DNA from: Diatrype stigma
Lineage: Eukaryota; Ascomycota; Sordariomycetes; Xylariales; Diatrypaceae
Length of the DNA stretch: 64,000 nt
Assembly: GCA_022225965.2 (NCBI GenBank)
Contig: JAKJXP020000019.1
Span: 186,001 to 250,000, forward strand
Direction: 5' to 3'
In this document: piece by piece, positions 12,459 to 24,517 of the stretch
How the letters are laid out: every line of letters begins with the position of its first letter
Numbering within the stretch: position 1 is the first letter of the stretch
Translations under genes and position numbers: made by a program
Notes under the pieces: generated by a model
What the model was told of the DNA's origin: nothing
What the model saw: the letters and a program-made list of their open reading frames with translations, nothing else
Database searches by the model: none

Positions 12459-14965
12459 TGGTTAAGCCAGCGATTCAGAACTGAAATTAGGCAACGATGA
12501 GTTCAGCTCGATGGGAAATGACGGGGCATAGGATCAGAAATATATGTAGAAACAAGAATTCTCTCGTCTTCTCATCTGATGTGATCTAGGGGATAACGAG
12601 CGGGGTTGGAACCAATAGGGATTCTGCACGGCAAAATTATCTGAGGGACAAAACGCCTCACGGTTTCAATGCTACCCTATGATTCAAGGTCACATAAAGA
12701 CATATCCTCGTAATGGCGATTTGTGTTATAACTAGGCATCAAGGGCCTGAACTCATCAAGGGTGACGTATGGATATGTGTGCAAAAGCCTGCTCAGCAAT
12801 GATATGTAAGACGGGATGCGAATGCACCCTATGCTAGAGCAGGTTATGGCATATCAGGGTGTAGCGAGGCTCAGAGGAGTGTTCATATTATAGTCATACT
12901 TCGTAGAGGTAAATACAGCATCTTTCGTAACAACATAACGAGGCGACACAAATCTTAGCGAAATAGACCTCATGGTCTTCCTATTCCTTACGTATAAAGA
13001 TCGACCTTCAAGTCGCCAAAGAAGATACGGTCAGGATAGAAGCCGTCTTCATCATAGCCCCCGACCAGCTCCCGGGTGCGAGGAGAGTCCGCATCCGCAG
13101 ACCACGGTCCGGCAAGGTTCTTTTCTGCGTTAACAGACCGCACATATTACGTGTAATAAACATGCCCACATATCTTCCAACTTCAAAGAAAAAGGGGTTC
13201 GCGGTGGAAAGAAAAGAAGGACTGACGCGACAGGAAACCTATAGCCATTCGGCCCCGTTACCACGATCCACTCCTCCGCCCTTCCCGCCGACTCGGGTAC
13301 CACCCTATACTAGATCATGGCCGCCGACCGCGCCACGTCCGCCACGATCTGCATCACGGGCACACCCGCATCGCAGCTACAGACGACCGTGTCCCCGTCA
13401 GCGAGCGCGAAGCCGCGGCGCTCGCGCCCCAGCACAACCGTGACACCCTCTTCGGCCAGCCGTTGCATCGCGACGGGCGAGATAGCCCGGGTCCTGCGCC
13501 AGGACGGGCCACGCGGGGGGTGGGGGCTGCCGAGACCCAGGTTTCTGCCGCCACAGCCAGCGCGGCGGCATGCTTGCACACACGGGATGGGGCTGGTATC
13601 TAGGAAGCCGTCGACGTAGCGCTTAGTCTTCCTGACGTCCGGGAAGTTCGGATCCGGGCGGGCGGGCGGTGTGCCTCGAGCGAACCCAGCGCGAAAAAGA
13701 CGGACGTACCTGCTTCGTCGATTTTCGGGCAAACACAAACACATCCGCCGCCGCTTGGGAGGGCGCTCAGCTCGCCGTATGCGGGCCGGTTGGGCCGGGT
13801 CTCGTCCCACGCGGCTTTCCATACGCGCATGCTCGACGGGTTGTTGTGTTTTGTGCTTCTTCTAATAGGACGGCTGTAACGGCATGGGTGGTGAGTGAGT
13901 GCCTTGACACACCGTCGCTTACCGCGTCACAGCTTTGGCGGGTTTCTAGGAGGTACGCCTATCTTCGTAGCAAATGACCTCGAGTTCCTCCTCGGCTTGG
14001 TGGTCCGTCCATATACTACTGGTAACTATATCTTGAATTAAGGGGAAGCATACCTTTGCATGTTCTCCGAAATCAGCTACAATCCTGGGAAAGCTGCTTG
14101 GATCCTGCCGCAAAGCGTTCCACGATGTACCTAGAAGACACACATATATGCAAGCCCAGGGTGGTGATTAGGGCCGTCAGTTGGGAGGACTTTCTCTCTG
14201 AGCTCTCCATCCACTACCTAGTCCAGTATGAACCATCCGATCCCAGCAGTGTCAGAACCCTGAATTGGAGTAGCAAGGTGAGACAGTAACAAGGCACTAC
14301 CTACTGCTACGAATCATGGCGACACTCTGCCTCGAGGTTGCGAAACATGTCCTTGTCCACATCTTAGCACCCGAGTCGTACAGGGCCCGGACATACTGGC
14401 CTAGCTGGCGGCCATCCTTACTGATCTCGTCAACCCGTACTGCGGCGGTTTCTTCACGGCCTGGTGTAGAACTGGGCCTGACAACTTCATTTTCTTCGAC
14501 GCCGGCCTTGCCGTGATCGGGCAAGAGCGGTAGATCGAGTTTACTCGCACAGAGTCCAAGACAATATTGCAGATTAACTACATCCGAGCGAATGTGACCG
14601 ATGGCCCCAAATATTTCATCTCATACATTACGCCGTTCTACTTTTGCTCTCCTAGTAATACTCCCCTGTTATTTCTATTCTCTTTACGCCCCAGATAATA
14701 GGAAACCGACCCGCACGTGAAACAAACAAAGTCCTTCATTGCAACAAAACAGCGATGAACCATAGCAAATCATTATAGTTGTTAGTACGTAGACGAGTGG
14801 TTTTTTTGAGAGTGGTATACATGGAGGGAGACAGACAGCGGAGGTATATGCCCGACCCCTTACAGAAGATTTCTTGCTCGCATCCTACAAAGTAAGGTGA
14901 CAGACAACTAATTACTTTGCCCGGCCTCCCTTTTCCTTGACCGATGAGAGTCTAGGGCTGCTGAA
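12459..14965. other. Intergenic region with one unexplained GC-rich block
   Basis: A 2.5-kb stretch with no confident gene. From about 13250 to 13830 it is sharply more GC-rich than its surroundings and keeps an open minus-strand frame (listed separately). Around 14380-14530 the plus strand has short protein-like fragments in shifting frames, which may be an old gene relic. The rest is ordinary AT-richer intergenic DNA. Confidence 0.4.
13310..13822 (-). pseudogene. Unidentified GC-rich open frame, possible gene remnant
   Basis: A 170-codon minus-strand frame lies in a GC-rich island. Its C-terminal half looks protein-like: AMQRLAEEGVTVVLGRERRG followed by ALADGDTVVCSCDAGVPV and a hydrophobic helix-like end. 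The N-terminal part is Arg/Pro-rich and looks non-coding. I could not assign a family or find good flanking exons. It could be the last exon of an unrecognised gene, a decayed gene, or a GC-driven chance frame. Confidence is low. Confidence 0.25.
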
Positions 14966-17900
14966 TTACTGGGTGGCCTCGTTTCCCTCACTGGCTGGCT
15001 TCGGGACGCTCTTCTCAGCCTCCTTCTCACCAGCCTTGCTCTCGGACGCCTCCTTGGGGACTTCCTCGCCACCCTTCTGCTTGGTCTGCTGGTCTGCGCC
15101 CTCGACGTCCGGGTGCGGCGGCGCAACACCACCCGCTTGCTGTCCTACAACTTCAGCAGCAACCTCGTTGCCGGCAGCATCGAGGACGCGCGTCCTCGTC
15201 TCGTACTTGGTCTTGAACTCGACCTTGCCCTTGAGCGCTTCCACCTGCTCCTCGTTGAGCAGGTTGCCGTTCTGATCACGGTACTCAATTCGCTCCTCCT
15301 TGGATAGCAACTTCTGGCCCTGCGGTTCGAACTTGGGCGCACCTGAGATGGCCTCGTTCGGAGCCTGGTTTTGAACTGGCGGCGGTTGTGCTACTGGTGC
15401 ATTGACAGCTGGCTGGGAGGTGTGGGCGCCTTTTCCAGCTGCTACTTCTAACGTGCGGTAAGCATCATACTAAGAACACGTTAGTCACCTGCTGCTTTAC
15501 CCCTGTTTCGGTACATGAATGATACCCGGTACATACGTCGGATATCTCATGATGCGAAATCGCGAAGATCGCCGGGGAATGCCTTCCTTAACTTCTCCCT
15601 CTCGAAGGCATGCCTTGGGGAGGAATACTCACATTATCTAGGAAAGTGTTGCAGTCCCAGTCCCAGGTTTCGAAAAGCTTGACACGCTGGCATTCAGCCT
15701 TGGTCCAGGGGTTTCCGTAAGCCAGGGGCGAGAAAAGCGCGAAAACAACACCGGCAATAGCAAGAATGACGACGGCGCCAACCTTGTTGAATATCGGGTT
15801 GTTTCGGAGACCGGTGAAGGAGAAGCGAGCCGTCACGAAATCGAAGATCTGGCAGAAGGCCATGATGGCGAAGACCAAGGCAGGGAAGTAGTGGTGCAAG
15901 AATAGCTGACGTGCCATGAGGAAGAAGGGGAAGTAGTGCAGGGCCCATCCAAGAACAGATGTTCCAATCTCGTAGTCGAATCTCTTGAAATTGGTGTTAG
16001 AGTAGTCCTTGTAGCTTCGCTGCCATCGGATGACGGCGACGGCCTTGAAGATGACGTAAACAACTACGGCGAGAGAAGACGACCACCAGATCATAGGGTT
16101 GCCAATAAGGTAAATTTGGCGATGGTTTCGGCCCCAGAAGTTGATACCACGACGGAGGACGGGCCACGAGTCGGGTCGAGAGTCCCATGCGTGAGATTCA
16201 ACCAAGCCTGCATTAGTCTTCCACATAACCTTTTGCAACTCCCAGAACTTGCCGAGGAATCCGGGGCGGGCGTAGTTGACCTTCTCGGCGTCGGCTGGAA
16301 GCGAGGGGTGGTAGTTGGACTCGATGTACCATAAGCTGTTGGGTAGCGTACCACTTTTAGCGCAAGTGACTTCCTGTTGCTCAGATGCCCAGTCCGGTAG
16401 CTTGACTTTGTGGGAGAAGAGGGCACAACCGGTCATGACGTGGACAAGTCGGAACTTGGTCTCAATGGTCCTGAGCCTACCCTGGGAGACGCCACTGGCG
16501 CTCTGCTTCTTGACAATCTCGACTCGGAAGAGGTCATTAGCATCCCCTTCGAACCCCTCATACCCGTAAGCGGAAACCTCGTTCTGCCAATCCTGCTCTG
16601 AGACAGGAGGGCGGATATCGTGGGAGTGGACCCGACGGTGTGTGGAGATATGATAAAGACGAAGAAGGGCACCGTCCCGGACGAAGTTTTCGGTAATGTT
16701 CGAAACACGGTCCCAAGCCTGGGTTCCATTGATCATTTCGCCGTTAGGGTCCAAGGGCTGCGTCTGGTTCTCAACCAACCAGATGTTATTGTCGTCCTTG
16801 TGGGGATACAGAGTAATCTGTTGCTGCTGACTACCGGTAGGATACATCAAGGGGTGCGAATGCAGATAACCACCCTGAGTGTTCGCATGGCGGATCGTGA
16901 TGCGGCTGCCAAAGGCGACATCTGCGGGGGTGTCTTGCATGCCCTTGTTGTTCAGCGTAGCCTGGAACTCGGAACTCATGAAGCCATCTCCGTCACCGGG
17001 GTTCTGTAGGACCAGAAAGTGGATAGAAAACATGGCCATGTAGAAGGTGACGGGAATGACGATCAGGCAGAAGGCACGGGCGAGGAAGTGCTTCGCGAAG
17101 ATGCGCATAGTGACCGTCTTAGTATCGCCAAGCAGCACCCAGAGCTGGACCAGAGTCAAGGCTCCAACCCATGCAACGGTAAATAAACCAACCCATTTGA
17201 TGCTACCAGTGATGCCCAGACCCAGACCGGTCATGGCGAGCCAAAACCACCAGCTTGGGTCAAAGGCCTTCGAGGGACCTTGCTCATGTTGGTTTGTGAA
17301 GGAGGTGAAAGCGAGGGCGGTGAAAGCGGTGGCGAGGACGAGGGGAGAGTCGAGGAGGATCAGACGCGCCTGGGTAAGAAGACCGTTCTCTATACCCAAC
17401 TGTAAGCAATTGGTCTTGAAGACGAGACATATTAGAGTGCTGGGGAAGTTTACGTACCAAAGATGATCAACGAGGCACCAAGAGCGGCGGTGGCAGTCCG
17501 GCAACCGGCAGCCTTTAGGGTTAGGAACACGGTGGGGACAAGAAGGATACCACAGATGGCCGGGAACATGCGCATAGCAACGTATGGAACACCGGGCTCC
17601 AGATAGTCCTTGCCGATCTCCTTGAAGTCGAAGTTGCCGTCGAAACCAGCGAGCCATCCAAAGAGGGTAATGAGGAGCTTCGCAAGGGGCGGGTGAACAT
17701 CCATGAAGAACTTGCCCTTGATATACTTGGAGGCAAACCCACCGAAGCTATTAGACGGAGACCACGCATGTTAGCTTTTTTTCTTTCTCGTTGTACGAAT
17801 ACTCTGACTCGGTAGATTGTAGGAGAAGGGAGGAGTTAACTGAGACATAGGGCGACATACTGGACTTCATCGAAGACGACACTTGTGGGTTGGTAGATGC

Positions 17901-18102
17901 GGAACAGGCGCACAACGGCACCCAGAATGGTCACGATGAGCATGACGACATAGTCGGACACGGGGAGGAGGAAGATATCGTTATCCTCGACGCCTTCGGA
18001 AGTATAATCATCGTGTACTTTGACCGACTTCTTCGACTTGGGCTGGGAATACAAGCCATCTTTTGCTAGAGGCGGCGGCGCTTTGGCCGTGGATTTTGCC
18101 AT
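14966..18102 (-). CDS. PMT1: Dolichyl-phosphate-mannose-protein mannosyltransferase, PMT1 subfamily
   Basis: Four exons (18102-17861, 17747-17458, 17389-15633, 15469-14966) join in phase to 930 aa. The enzyme transfers mannose from dolichyl-phosphate mannose to Ser/Thr of secretory proteins in the ER. The N terminus is cytosolic, followed by a membrane segment and the catalytic loop 1 with FDEVHFGGFASKYI and DVHPPLAKLL. The central luminal MIR region has HSHPLMYPTGSQQQQ and LHSHDIRPPVSE. Multiple C-terminal membrane segments follow, with HYFPFFLMARQLFLHHYFPA. The spacer GNFDFKEIG and the YPHKDDNN segment resemble yeast Pmt1 more than Pmt2 or Pmt4, as does the long charged C-terminal tail with EERIEYRDQNGNLLNEEQV. 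In yeast Pmt1 works as a heterodimer with Pmt2. Nothing is missing or broken. Confidence 0.92.
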
Positions 18103-19628
18103 GATTGCGTTCCGATGACTGGCAATGGGTGGCTAGGTCCGAATCCTGTGAACAATAGGGATTTCAAGAGGGAGTAGGGCGAGGAGAGGGGCAGAAGAGG
18201 GATGCGTGGCCTCTTCTCGGGTTGTGCCTCGTGCCTCGTTCCAACTGGTAACCGTTACCCGAAAGTAGAATGATAGAAATGAGTAAAGGAAATGTGTGAT
18301 ACTCGGGACTAGATGTAAGTGATCAATGAAAGTCAAGAAGCGAAGCAGATCATTATAACAAGATCACGAATAAAAGTGACATTTCAGAAAGAATACGAAG
18401 ATTGCAGAGGCCGTCGTCGTCAAGGAAATTACCCCTTGGTGAGTTGTAGAGTCGACGATTACTTGCTGGGCGGTGGACAGGTTGAGAAGCAGCTGAAGGA
18501 TATTTTAGTTGACTCTCTTTTGGTTAGGTAGGGGTGGTTAACCGCCACGAACCGCGTGAACTTTCACAGACCCCTGTACCTATAGCAGCTATAGGTAGCT
18601 ACTACCTAACTGTACCTACCTACGTAGCTAGTTAAACCTTGTTCCTGTATGTAAATTAGTAACATGTATGTACATTCGTACCTGATAATGTTCGTATTGC
18701 AACATCGCCGGACATCACTAGCCGCGTCGTGCTGTGCCAATGGCTCCCTGGGCACTTTCCCGCTCTTCTGCTGATGCTACAGTGGCCTCATCACTCACAG
18801 GGAAAGAGACCCAAGTTTACGGGTTGCGGGTCTTCCCTCGACGGGGCCGATTCAGCCCAGTATCGATAAATATAGGTACTTGTACGTCGCACATACATGA
18901 TTTACATACCTAGGTACCAACATAGGTATCTATTCAGAGCAAATTAGCTACGCTGCAAAGTGTCCAATGGAAGAATAAAACCTGGATTAAACGTATATTT
19001 ATGAAAAGATCCCGGGAAGCTGCTCGATATTGTCATGCAGCTTTTCCGCTTGAGTACCTAGGTAATTTCATATGTATACACTTGCCTGCCTTCAGCCATC
19101 TGAGAAAAATTGTCTGTACCTGGTAGCATATAGGTTCCATATTATGTGAAATGAGACGCAGCTGAAAGGCTGCTTATACCTAGTAAAGTACGTACAAATA
19201 CGACCTTATGCTTGTAAAGAAATTAGTTGTTGAGACGTTGTTCCGCTTAGATACATACAAGTACAGGCTTCGTAGGCGTAGCGCAAGGCTGAGAGCACGG
19301 GCCAGTAAATCGGTAGTACCCATAAAGTTTGAGGTTTGCCCAAGCTTTGGCCCACGGCTTAGCTAATTACATGTATGTATGTACCTACCTAGGTATGTAT
19401 GTAACTGCCTACATAGTCATGGAGGTAGGTACATACATACATACAGCATGGCTTATCGGAAATATCCAGCCTCGATAATCGAAGAGCTTCCAAGGTTGCC
19501 AATGAAAACTTCCCGCGTCGTAGTCGTCCAAGGAGATCACTGCCAACGCCCACGCCCACGCCCACCTCCGCGCCAACGATCATTGATCCCTACATCAACT
19601 CGAAGGAGGGTCTTTAATCGTCATTAGA
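18103..19628. other. Divergent intergenic region, no gene seen
   Basis: About 1.5 kb between the divergently transcribed PMT and SF3a1 genes, so it should hold both promoters. It is dense in TACCTA/TAGGTA words (for example near 18580-18640, 18900-18930, 19050-19070, 19370-19445). No convincing frame or RNA gene was found. Confidence 0.6.
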
Positions 19629-21495
19629 ATGGCCGCAACTACTAACGGCGATGCAGCATCAGCAGCTTCCGCCGTTCTCGATGACATCAAGCCTCCCCAG
19701 GGTGTTGTTCTGCCGCCAAAAGAGTTCCGAAGTGAGTCGCGACGAACCCTCGTGTCGTTTCTGCCACGCTCTCGTGCTGTGATGCATGTGCTAATCCAAT
19801 ATCCCATCTCTAGCAATTCTCGAAAAGACGGCCGGCTTCGTCGCTCGAAATGGCATCGCATTTGAAGGTAATACTACTCTTAGCTCCCTCTGCGTAATTG
19901 ACGCGACGATATACCGTGTTTATTTGTTGCTGACCATGCGCTCCACACAACCTACAGATCGCATTCGGGAGAAGGAGAAGAACAATCCCAAATTCAGCTT
20001 CCTGAGCAATACCGACCCATACAATCCTTTCTACCTATGGAGATTAAGCGAGATCAAGGAAGGACGGGGCACCGCCGTAGCCGCTGGTCGCGTGGGCGAG
20101 GCCGCCGCCCCCGTTCCGGAGAAACCCGCCGGCCCTCCCAAGCCGCCGGATTTCCAGTTCTCTGCGCGTATGCCCAATATCAGCGCCCAGGATCTGGAAG
20201 TTGTGAAACTGACTGCACTGTTTGTCGCAAAGAATGGCCGACAGTTTATGACCGCCCTCTCCCAGCGTGAAGCTGGCAACTACCAGTTTGACTTCCTGCG
20301 GCCGAACCACAGTCTCCACAACTTCTTCCAGCACCTTATCGATCAATATTCCATGCTCTTACGCGCTGGCGGCATCGACGGCGAGGGTGGTAGGGTCCAG
20401 CAGGAACGCATTGCCGAGCTACAACGTAATGTTGACGACAAGTACCACATCCTTACCCGGGCAAAGCAAAGAGCGGAGTGGTTGAAGCACCAGGAAGATG
20501 AGAAGCAGAAGAAGGAAGAAGAGGAGGAGAAGGAGCGTATAACATATGCACAGGTCGACTGGCACGATTTCGTCGTGGTCGAGACGGTCGTTTTCACAGA
20601 AGCCGACGACCAGGCAAACCTGCCCCCTCCAACTTCGCTCTCCGACCTGCAATACGCGTCTTTAGAACAGAAAGCTAGAGTCTCTGTCAGCGCCAGCCTA
20701 CGCATCGAAGAAGCCATGCCCGACGACGAAGATCATTCCTATAATGGATACCCATCACAGCCCACTTACAACCTTCCACAGCACCCTGCTTACCCACCTC
20801 AACAACAGCCTTATCAGCCGGTACACACACCAACCCCTCCACAAGCCGCTTACAAGATGGCACCGCCACCACCCCCGCCAAACGGCACCAGGGAAGACGA
20901 AGAAGGCCGGAAGATACGCGAGAGAGAAGAGGCACGGCTACGGATGCAGCAGGCGCAGGCGGAGGCCAAGGGCGGGGCGACGCCGATGAAAATCAAGGAC
21001 AACTACGTGCCGCGGGCGGCGCAGCGGACGGCGCACCGACAGGGGGCGCAGCAGCTGGCGCTGTGCCCGAACTGCAAGCAGCAGGTGCCGATGGGCGAGC
21101 TCGAGGAGCACATGCGGATCGAGCTGCTGGACCCGTCGTGGAAGGAGCAGAAGGCCAAGTCGGACTCGCGGTACGCGACCACGAACCTGTCACACTCGGA
21201 CGTCGCCAACAACCTGAAGCGCTTCGCCAGCCAGCGCGGCGATCTGTTCGACGGCGTCACCGGCCAGCCCATCACCGAGGAGGAGGCCGCTCGCCGCAAG
21301 CGCGCCGCCATCAATAGCTACGATGGCAACCTCGAGGGCCGCAGCCAGGCCCACGTTGCACATTTGCAGAGCGTGAATGTGGACGAGCAGATCGCTCGCA
21401 TCCACCAGCGCTTCGCCAAGGATAAGGAGCTAGCTGCTGCTCAGGCTGCTGCTGGCGCGGCACCGGGGGCGCAGCAAAATCAGGGTGGGCAATGA
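19629..21495 (+). CDS. PRP21: Splicing factor 3a subunit 1 (SF3A1 / Prp21)
   Basis: Exons 19629-19731, 19814-19867 and 19958-21495 join in phase to 564 aa. This is a core U2 snRNP protein; SF3a is needed for prespliceosome assembly. Two SURP modules are visible. The first is ILEKTAGFVARNGIAFE and onward to PFYLWRLSEI (split by two introns). The second starts LTALFVAKNGRQFMTALSQ and continues FDFLRPNHSLHNFFQHLIDQY. Next come a charged coiled-coil segment (about residues 190-230) and the conserved block ITYAQVDWHDFVVVETV. A Pro/Gln-rich linker is followed by CPNCKQQVPMGELEEHMRIELLDPSWKEQ. The human protein ends in a ubiquitin-like domain. This one ends after LDPSWKEQ plus an Ala/Gln-rich tail, as I would expect for a fungal orthologue. 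Confidence 0.93.
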
Positions 21496-22642
21496 AGTGC
21501 GTGAGTGAGTGGTACCCAGCATGGATCGAGCATAATGAATTGAATCGAATCGAGGGGTTGGCGGGCGGCGTTTGCATTATTCCGACACCTGTGTTTTTTA
21601 ATCAGATATAACAGTGTATTATTTGCTATTGGGGTTTGGTTGTTTCTGAAGCCGATCGACCCACCGAGTGACTGACTCATCCGCTTCCATACGTGGGAGC
21701 GTGGGTGGGCTTCGACGTTCGATGCGATTACGAGCAGGTGGTGATGAATGGTGCAGTGCCACGGAAGAGTGATCGAGGTTGGCTCCTAAATCAGGGGTAT
21801 ACATACACTGGCCCGCATTCGCCCCATGCCACCCGGATATAAAGCGAAAGGTGTATTTGATTATGCGCATCATGTGGGAGAGCAAGTGATGTACGTAAAT
21901 AGGCGGGAACAAGGCCCAGGAGGACGGGCGGAGAGAGGTGGATAGATGAAAGAATGAATGAACAGGCAAAAAAACACGGTACGCGGAAAGGCATGCAATG
22001 CCATGTATCCCATCTTTTTCAAACCCTACCTACTTTGTCACAAGGAACTCCCCGAACAATACCAGAAGTTGAGATAGGATAATACCTAGAACAATTAACG
22101 AACCAGTATTGCATGGTGTGTTGTTTCGCATCTTTTCCCGGCTACCTGCTCCGTTCCATACTACAACGCATTTGTTTGATCACCCCTACCCAGGTACCTA
22201 CCTACCCCTTTTCATGTTCGGTTTCTATATCATCTCAGGGGAGAACTGGGGATGGGGTTCCAAACCAGCCCTTAAAGTACTGGATTGGATGACGAATTCT
22301 CATCCCATCTAAGTTAGGTCACTTGTAGGGGCGCCTAGCTAAAAGGAAAAAGACGAGAGAAATATGCTGATGGCTGAACTGGTTCGGCTTTTGTGTACAC
22401 ATCCTAGTTAGGCGTGGGCTGGTAGGTATTCCGTAGGTACACTGATGTTAAAAGGGGTAATAGGAATATGTCAAGAAGGGGAGAGGGATCAGCTAATGAT
22501 CACCTTCTCATCCCATCCCAGCGGCTAGATTGCGCGCGTAGGTAAATCATCTCGTACTTGATTTATCTAGCTCCCCGTCACCCTCAAAATCGCACCAGTA
22601 GGCAACTACCATTACTACTGCAGCTACAAATGACTAGTACAC
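21496..22642. other. Convergent intergenic region, no gene seen
   Basis: About 1.1 kb between the convergent SF3a1 and UBX genes. Only short frames are present. TACCTA/TAGGTA words cluster at 22020-22210 and 22420-22440. Confidence 0.6.
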
Positions 22643-24517
22643 TCACGCAGCGATTCCGCTTTTCTCATCTATGCCTTCCTCTTCTTCCTCCTCGTCGTCC
22701 TCGTCATCATCATCATCCTCATCGCTCAAATCCTCCACAATCAGATTCCCCGACCGCCCTATGCGCTGCCTCAGCGTAGCCGGCTTCCCGTCTTCGCCTC
22801 GCTCGTCCGGGCCGTAGACGACGCGTGGCAGCGGGCTCGCGATGCGGAACTTGTACTCGTGCTCGTAGCCCTCGGGGGCCTCGTAGTCATCGTCGTCCGC
22901 TGCCGCTCCATCTTCTTCTTCTCCCCCTTTCTCGTTCTCGACGTCTCCCCCCGTCTTAGCAGTAGCACGCGCCGCCTCCCGCTCCTGCAGCAGATCGAAG
23001 CACTCGACGAACGCGTAGAGCTCCTCGACCGTAGCATCGGCGCGGAACCTGCGCACGACGCGGCCGCCGGCCCCCAGGCCCTCGAAGCGCTCCGGCATCT
23101 TGAGCGCGAGGCGCACGACCTCCCCGCCCGCGTTCGGCTCCGGCTCGGGCCGCACGGTGGTGGCCCGCCACCGCCGCCACTGCTGGCGCTGCTGCTCGCG
23201 GCGGTGGGCGTCGGCGGCGCGCTCGCGGGCGCGCCTCTCGGCGTCGCGGGCGGCGGCCTCGGCCTCGCGGCGCTGGCGCGCGCGCTCGCGGTCGAGGGCG
23301 AGCGAGCGCTCGTACGCCGAGTCCTGCTCGCTGCGCAGCGAGCGCGCCACCTCGTGCGCGGTGCGCTCGGCGCGCGCCGCCGCCAGGTCCGGCGCGTACT
23401 TGGTCATGGCGGACTGGAGCTCGGCGAGGTAGGCCGAGGGGGGCAGGGGGCCGGCGAGCCGCTTGACGATGCTCATGCGGGTGCTGTTGCTGCCGGATGT
23501 GGTGGAGGAGTGGTGCTCGCGCGGCGTGAGGCAGATCAGGCAGGAGAAGGGGAACTTGGTGCAGTTGTACTCGGCGGCGACCTGGTAGGCTTCCGAGTCG
23601 AGCACGTTGCCGCCCCAGACGAGCAGGTTGCTGTTCGGGTCTGTGAGGAAGCCCACCACGGCGTCCGAGAGCAAAGTCTCGCGCGTGAAGGGCGCCGTGT
23701 CGTCGTGTTCGGGCGATACGAGGATCACGAGCAGGAACTTGAGGTCCTTCTTGGCCAGGTCCAGCGCCTGCGCGAACCCGCCCTCGAAGAACGGTATCCG
23801 CGCCGCCGCCGCCGCCGTGTTGTTCTCCGAGGAGGAAGAGGAGGAGACGTCGCCGTACTCCTCTTCAAACTCGCGCCGGAACCGCGCCGCGGCGTCCCGC
23901 GGTGGGAGCATCCTACGACCCCCGCCTGTTATCGAAGCGGCAGCGTTGTTGCCGCGGCCGGTGGCGCTCCCGGCAGCCCCGAGCCCGATGCCCCACGCCC
24001 CGCTGCTGTTCATGGACGAGAGCGACGCCGTGAGCGCGCGGGGCCGTATCGCGGCCGGCAGGAACGAGAGGATGTAGACGAAGGTGCGGAACAGCGCCGA
24101 CACGGCCCGGTACCCGACGTTGAAAGGCGCGAAGAGCAGCGCCAGGAGGAGCGGGGGGCGGTGCGTCGGCGTCTGCGGCTGCGGCACGATCCGTGGTGCC
24201 GGCTCGGGGCGGTCGCCGGTTCGGTTCGCTCGCCGCGAGGAGGATGGGGGCGATATGCGGTCGAAGCTCTCCTGGAGGTTCTCGTGGCGCGAGGCCTGCT
24301 GCGGGATGTGGTCCTGTGCGGCGAGGGCCTCGGCGAGGGGGTCGGGGCCCTCGCCGTCGAAGAACTTGGACACGGCGATCTGCACGTTCCATTGCGAGCG
24401 TTGGAGGAGCGGTATCGCGTCCTTGGTGTCTTGGGCTGTCACGGCGGTGTATTGTTCCAGAGCGGACCGTTGATCCGCCGAGAGTTGGCTGATGTCGAGG
24501 TTCGTATCGTTTGCCAT
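22643..24517 (-). CDS. UBX-domain protein of the ER membrane (Ubx2 / FAF2-UBXD8 type)
   Basis: A single exon of 624 aa starting at MANDTNLDISQL (24517); an upstream in-frame ATG at 24589 would add 24 less typical residues. Domain order fits Ubx2/FAF2. First is an N-terminal UBA-like helix bundle (DQRSALEQYTAVT, RSQWNVQIAVSKFFDGE). A hydrophobic hairpin follows (PPLLLALLFAPFNVGYRAV to YILSFLPAAI). Then a thioredoxin-like UAS domain (FAQALDLAKKDLKFLLVIL to VWGGNVLDSEAYQVA), a long Arg/Ala/Glu coiled coil, and a C-terminal UBX domain beginning VVRLALKMPERFEGL. Family members recruit Cdc48/p97 to ER and lipid-droplet membranes for ER-associated degradation. The UBX domain has a Glu/Asp-rich insertion and the protein ends in an acidic tail of about 20 D/E residues. 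The first coding exon is strongly GC-rich, producing a long false antisense frame. Confidence 0.88.
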   Translation of the reverse strand: MANDTNLDISQLSADQRSALEQYTAVTAQDTKDAIPLLQRSQWNVQIAVSKFFDGEGPDPLAEALAAQDHIPQQASRHENLQESFDRISPPSSSRRANRTGDRPEPAPRIVPQPQTPTHRPPLLLALLFAPFNVGYRAVSALFRTFVYILSFLPAAIRPRALTASLSSMNSSGAWGIGLGAAGSATGRGNNAAASITGGGRRMLPPRDAAARFRREFEEEYGDVSSSSSSENNTAAAAARIPFFEGGFAQALDLAKKDLKFLLVILVSPEHDDTAPFTRETLLSDAVVGFLTDPNSNLLVWGGNVLDSEAYQVAAEYNCTKFPFSCLICLTPREHHSSTTSGSNSTRMSIVKRLAGPLPPSAYLAELQSAMTKYAPDLAAARAERTAHEVARSLRSEQDSAYERSLALDRERARQRREAEAAARDAERRARERAADAHRREQQRQQWRRWRATTVRPEPEPNAGGEVVRLALKMPERFEGLGAGGRVVRRFRADATVEELYAFVECFDLLQEREAARATAKTGGDVENEKGGEEEDGAAADDDDYEAPEGYEHEYKFRIASPLPRVVYGPDERGEDGKPATLRQRIGRSGNLIVEDLSDEDDDDDEDDEEEEEEGIDEKSGIAA

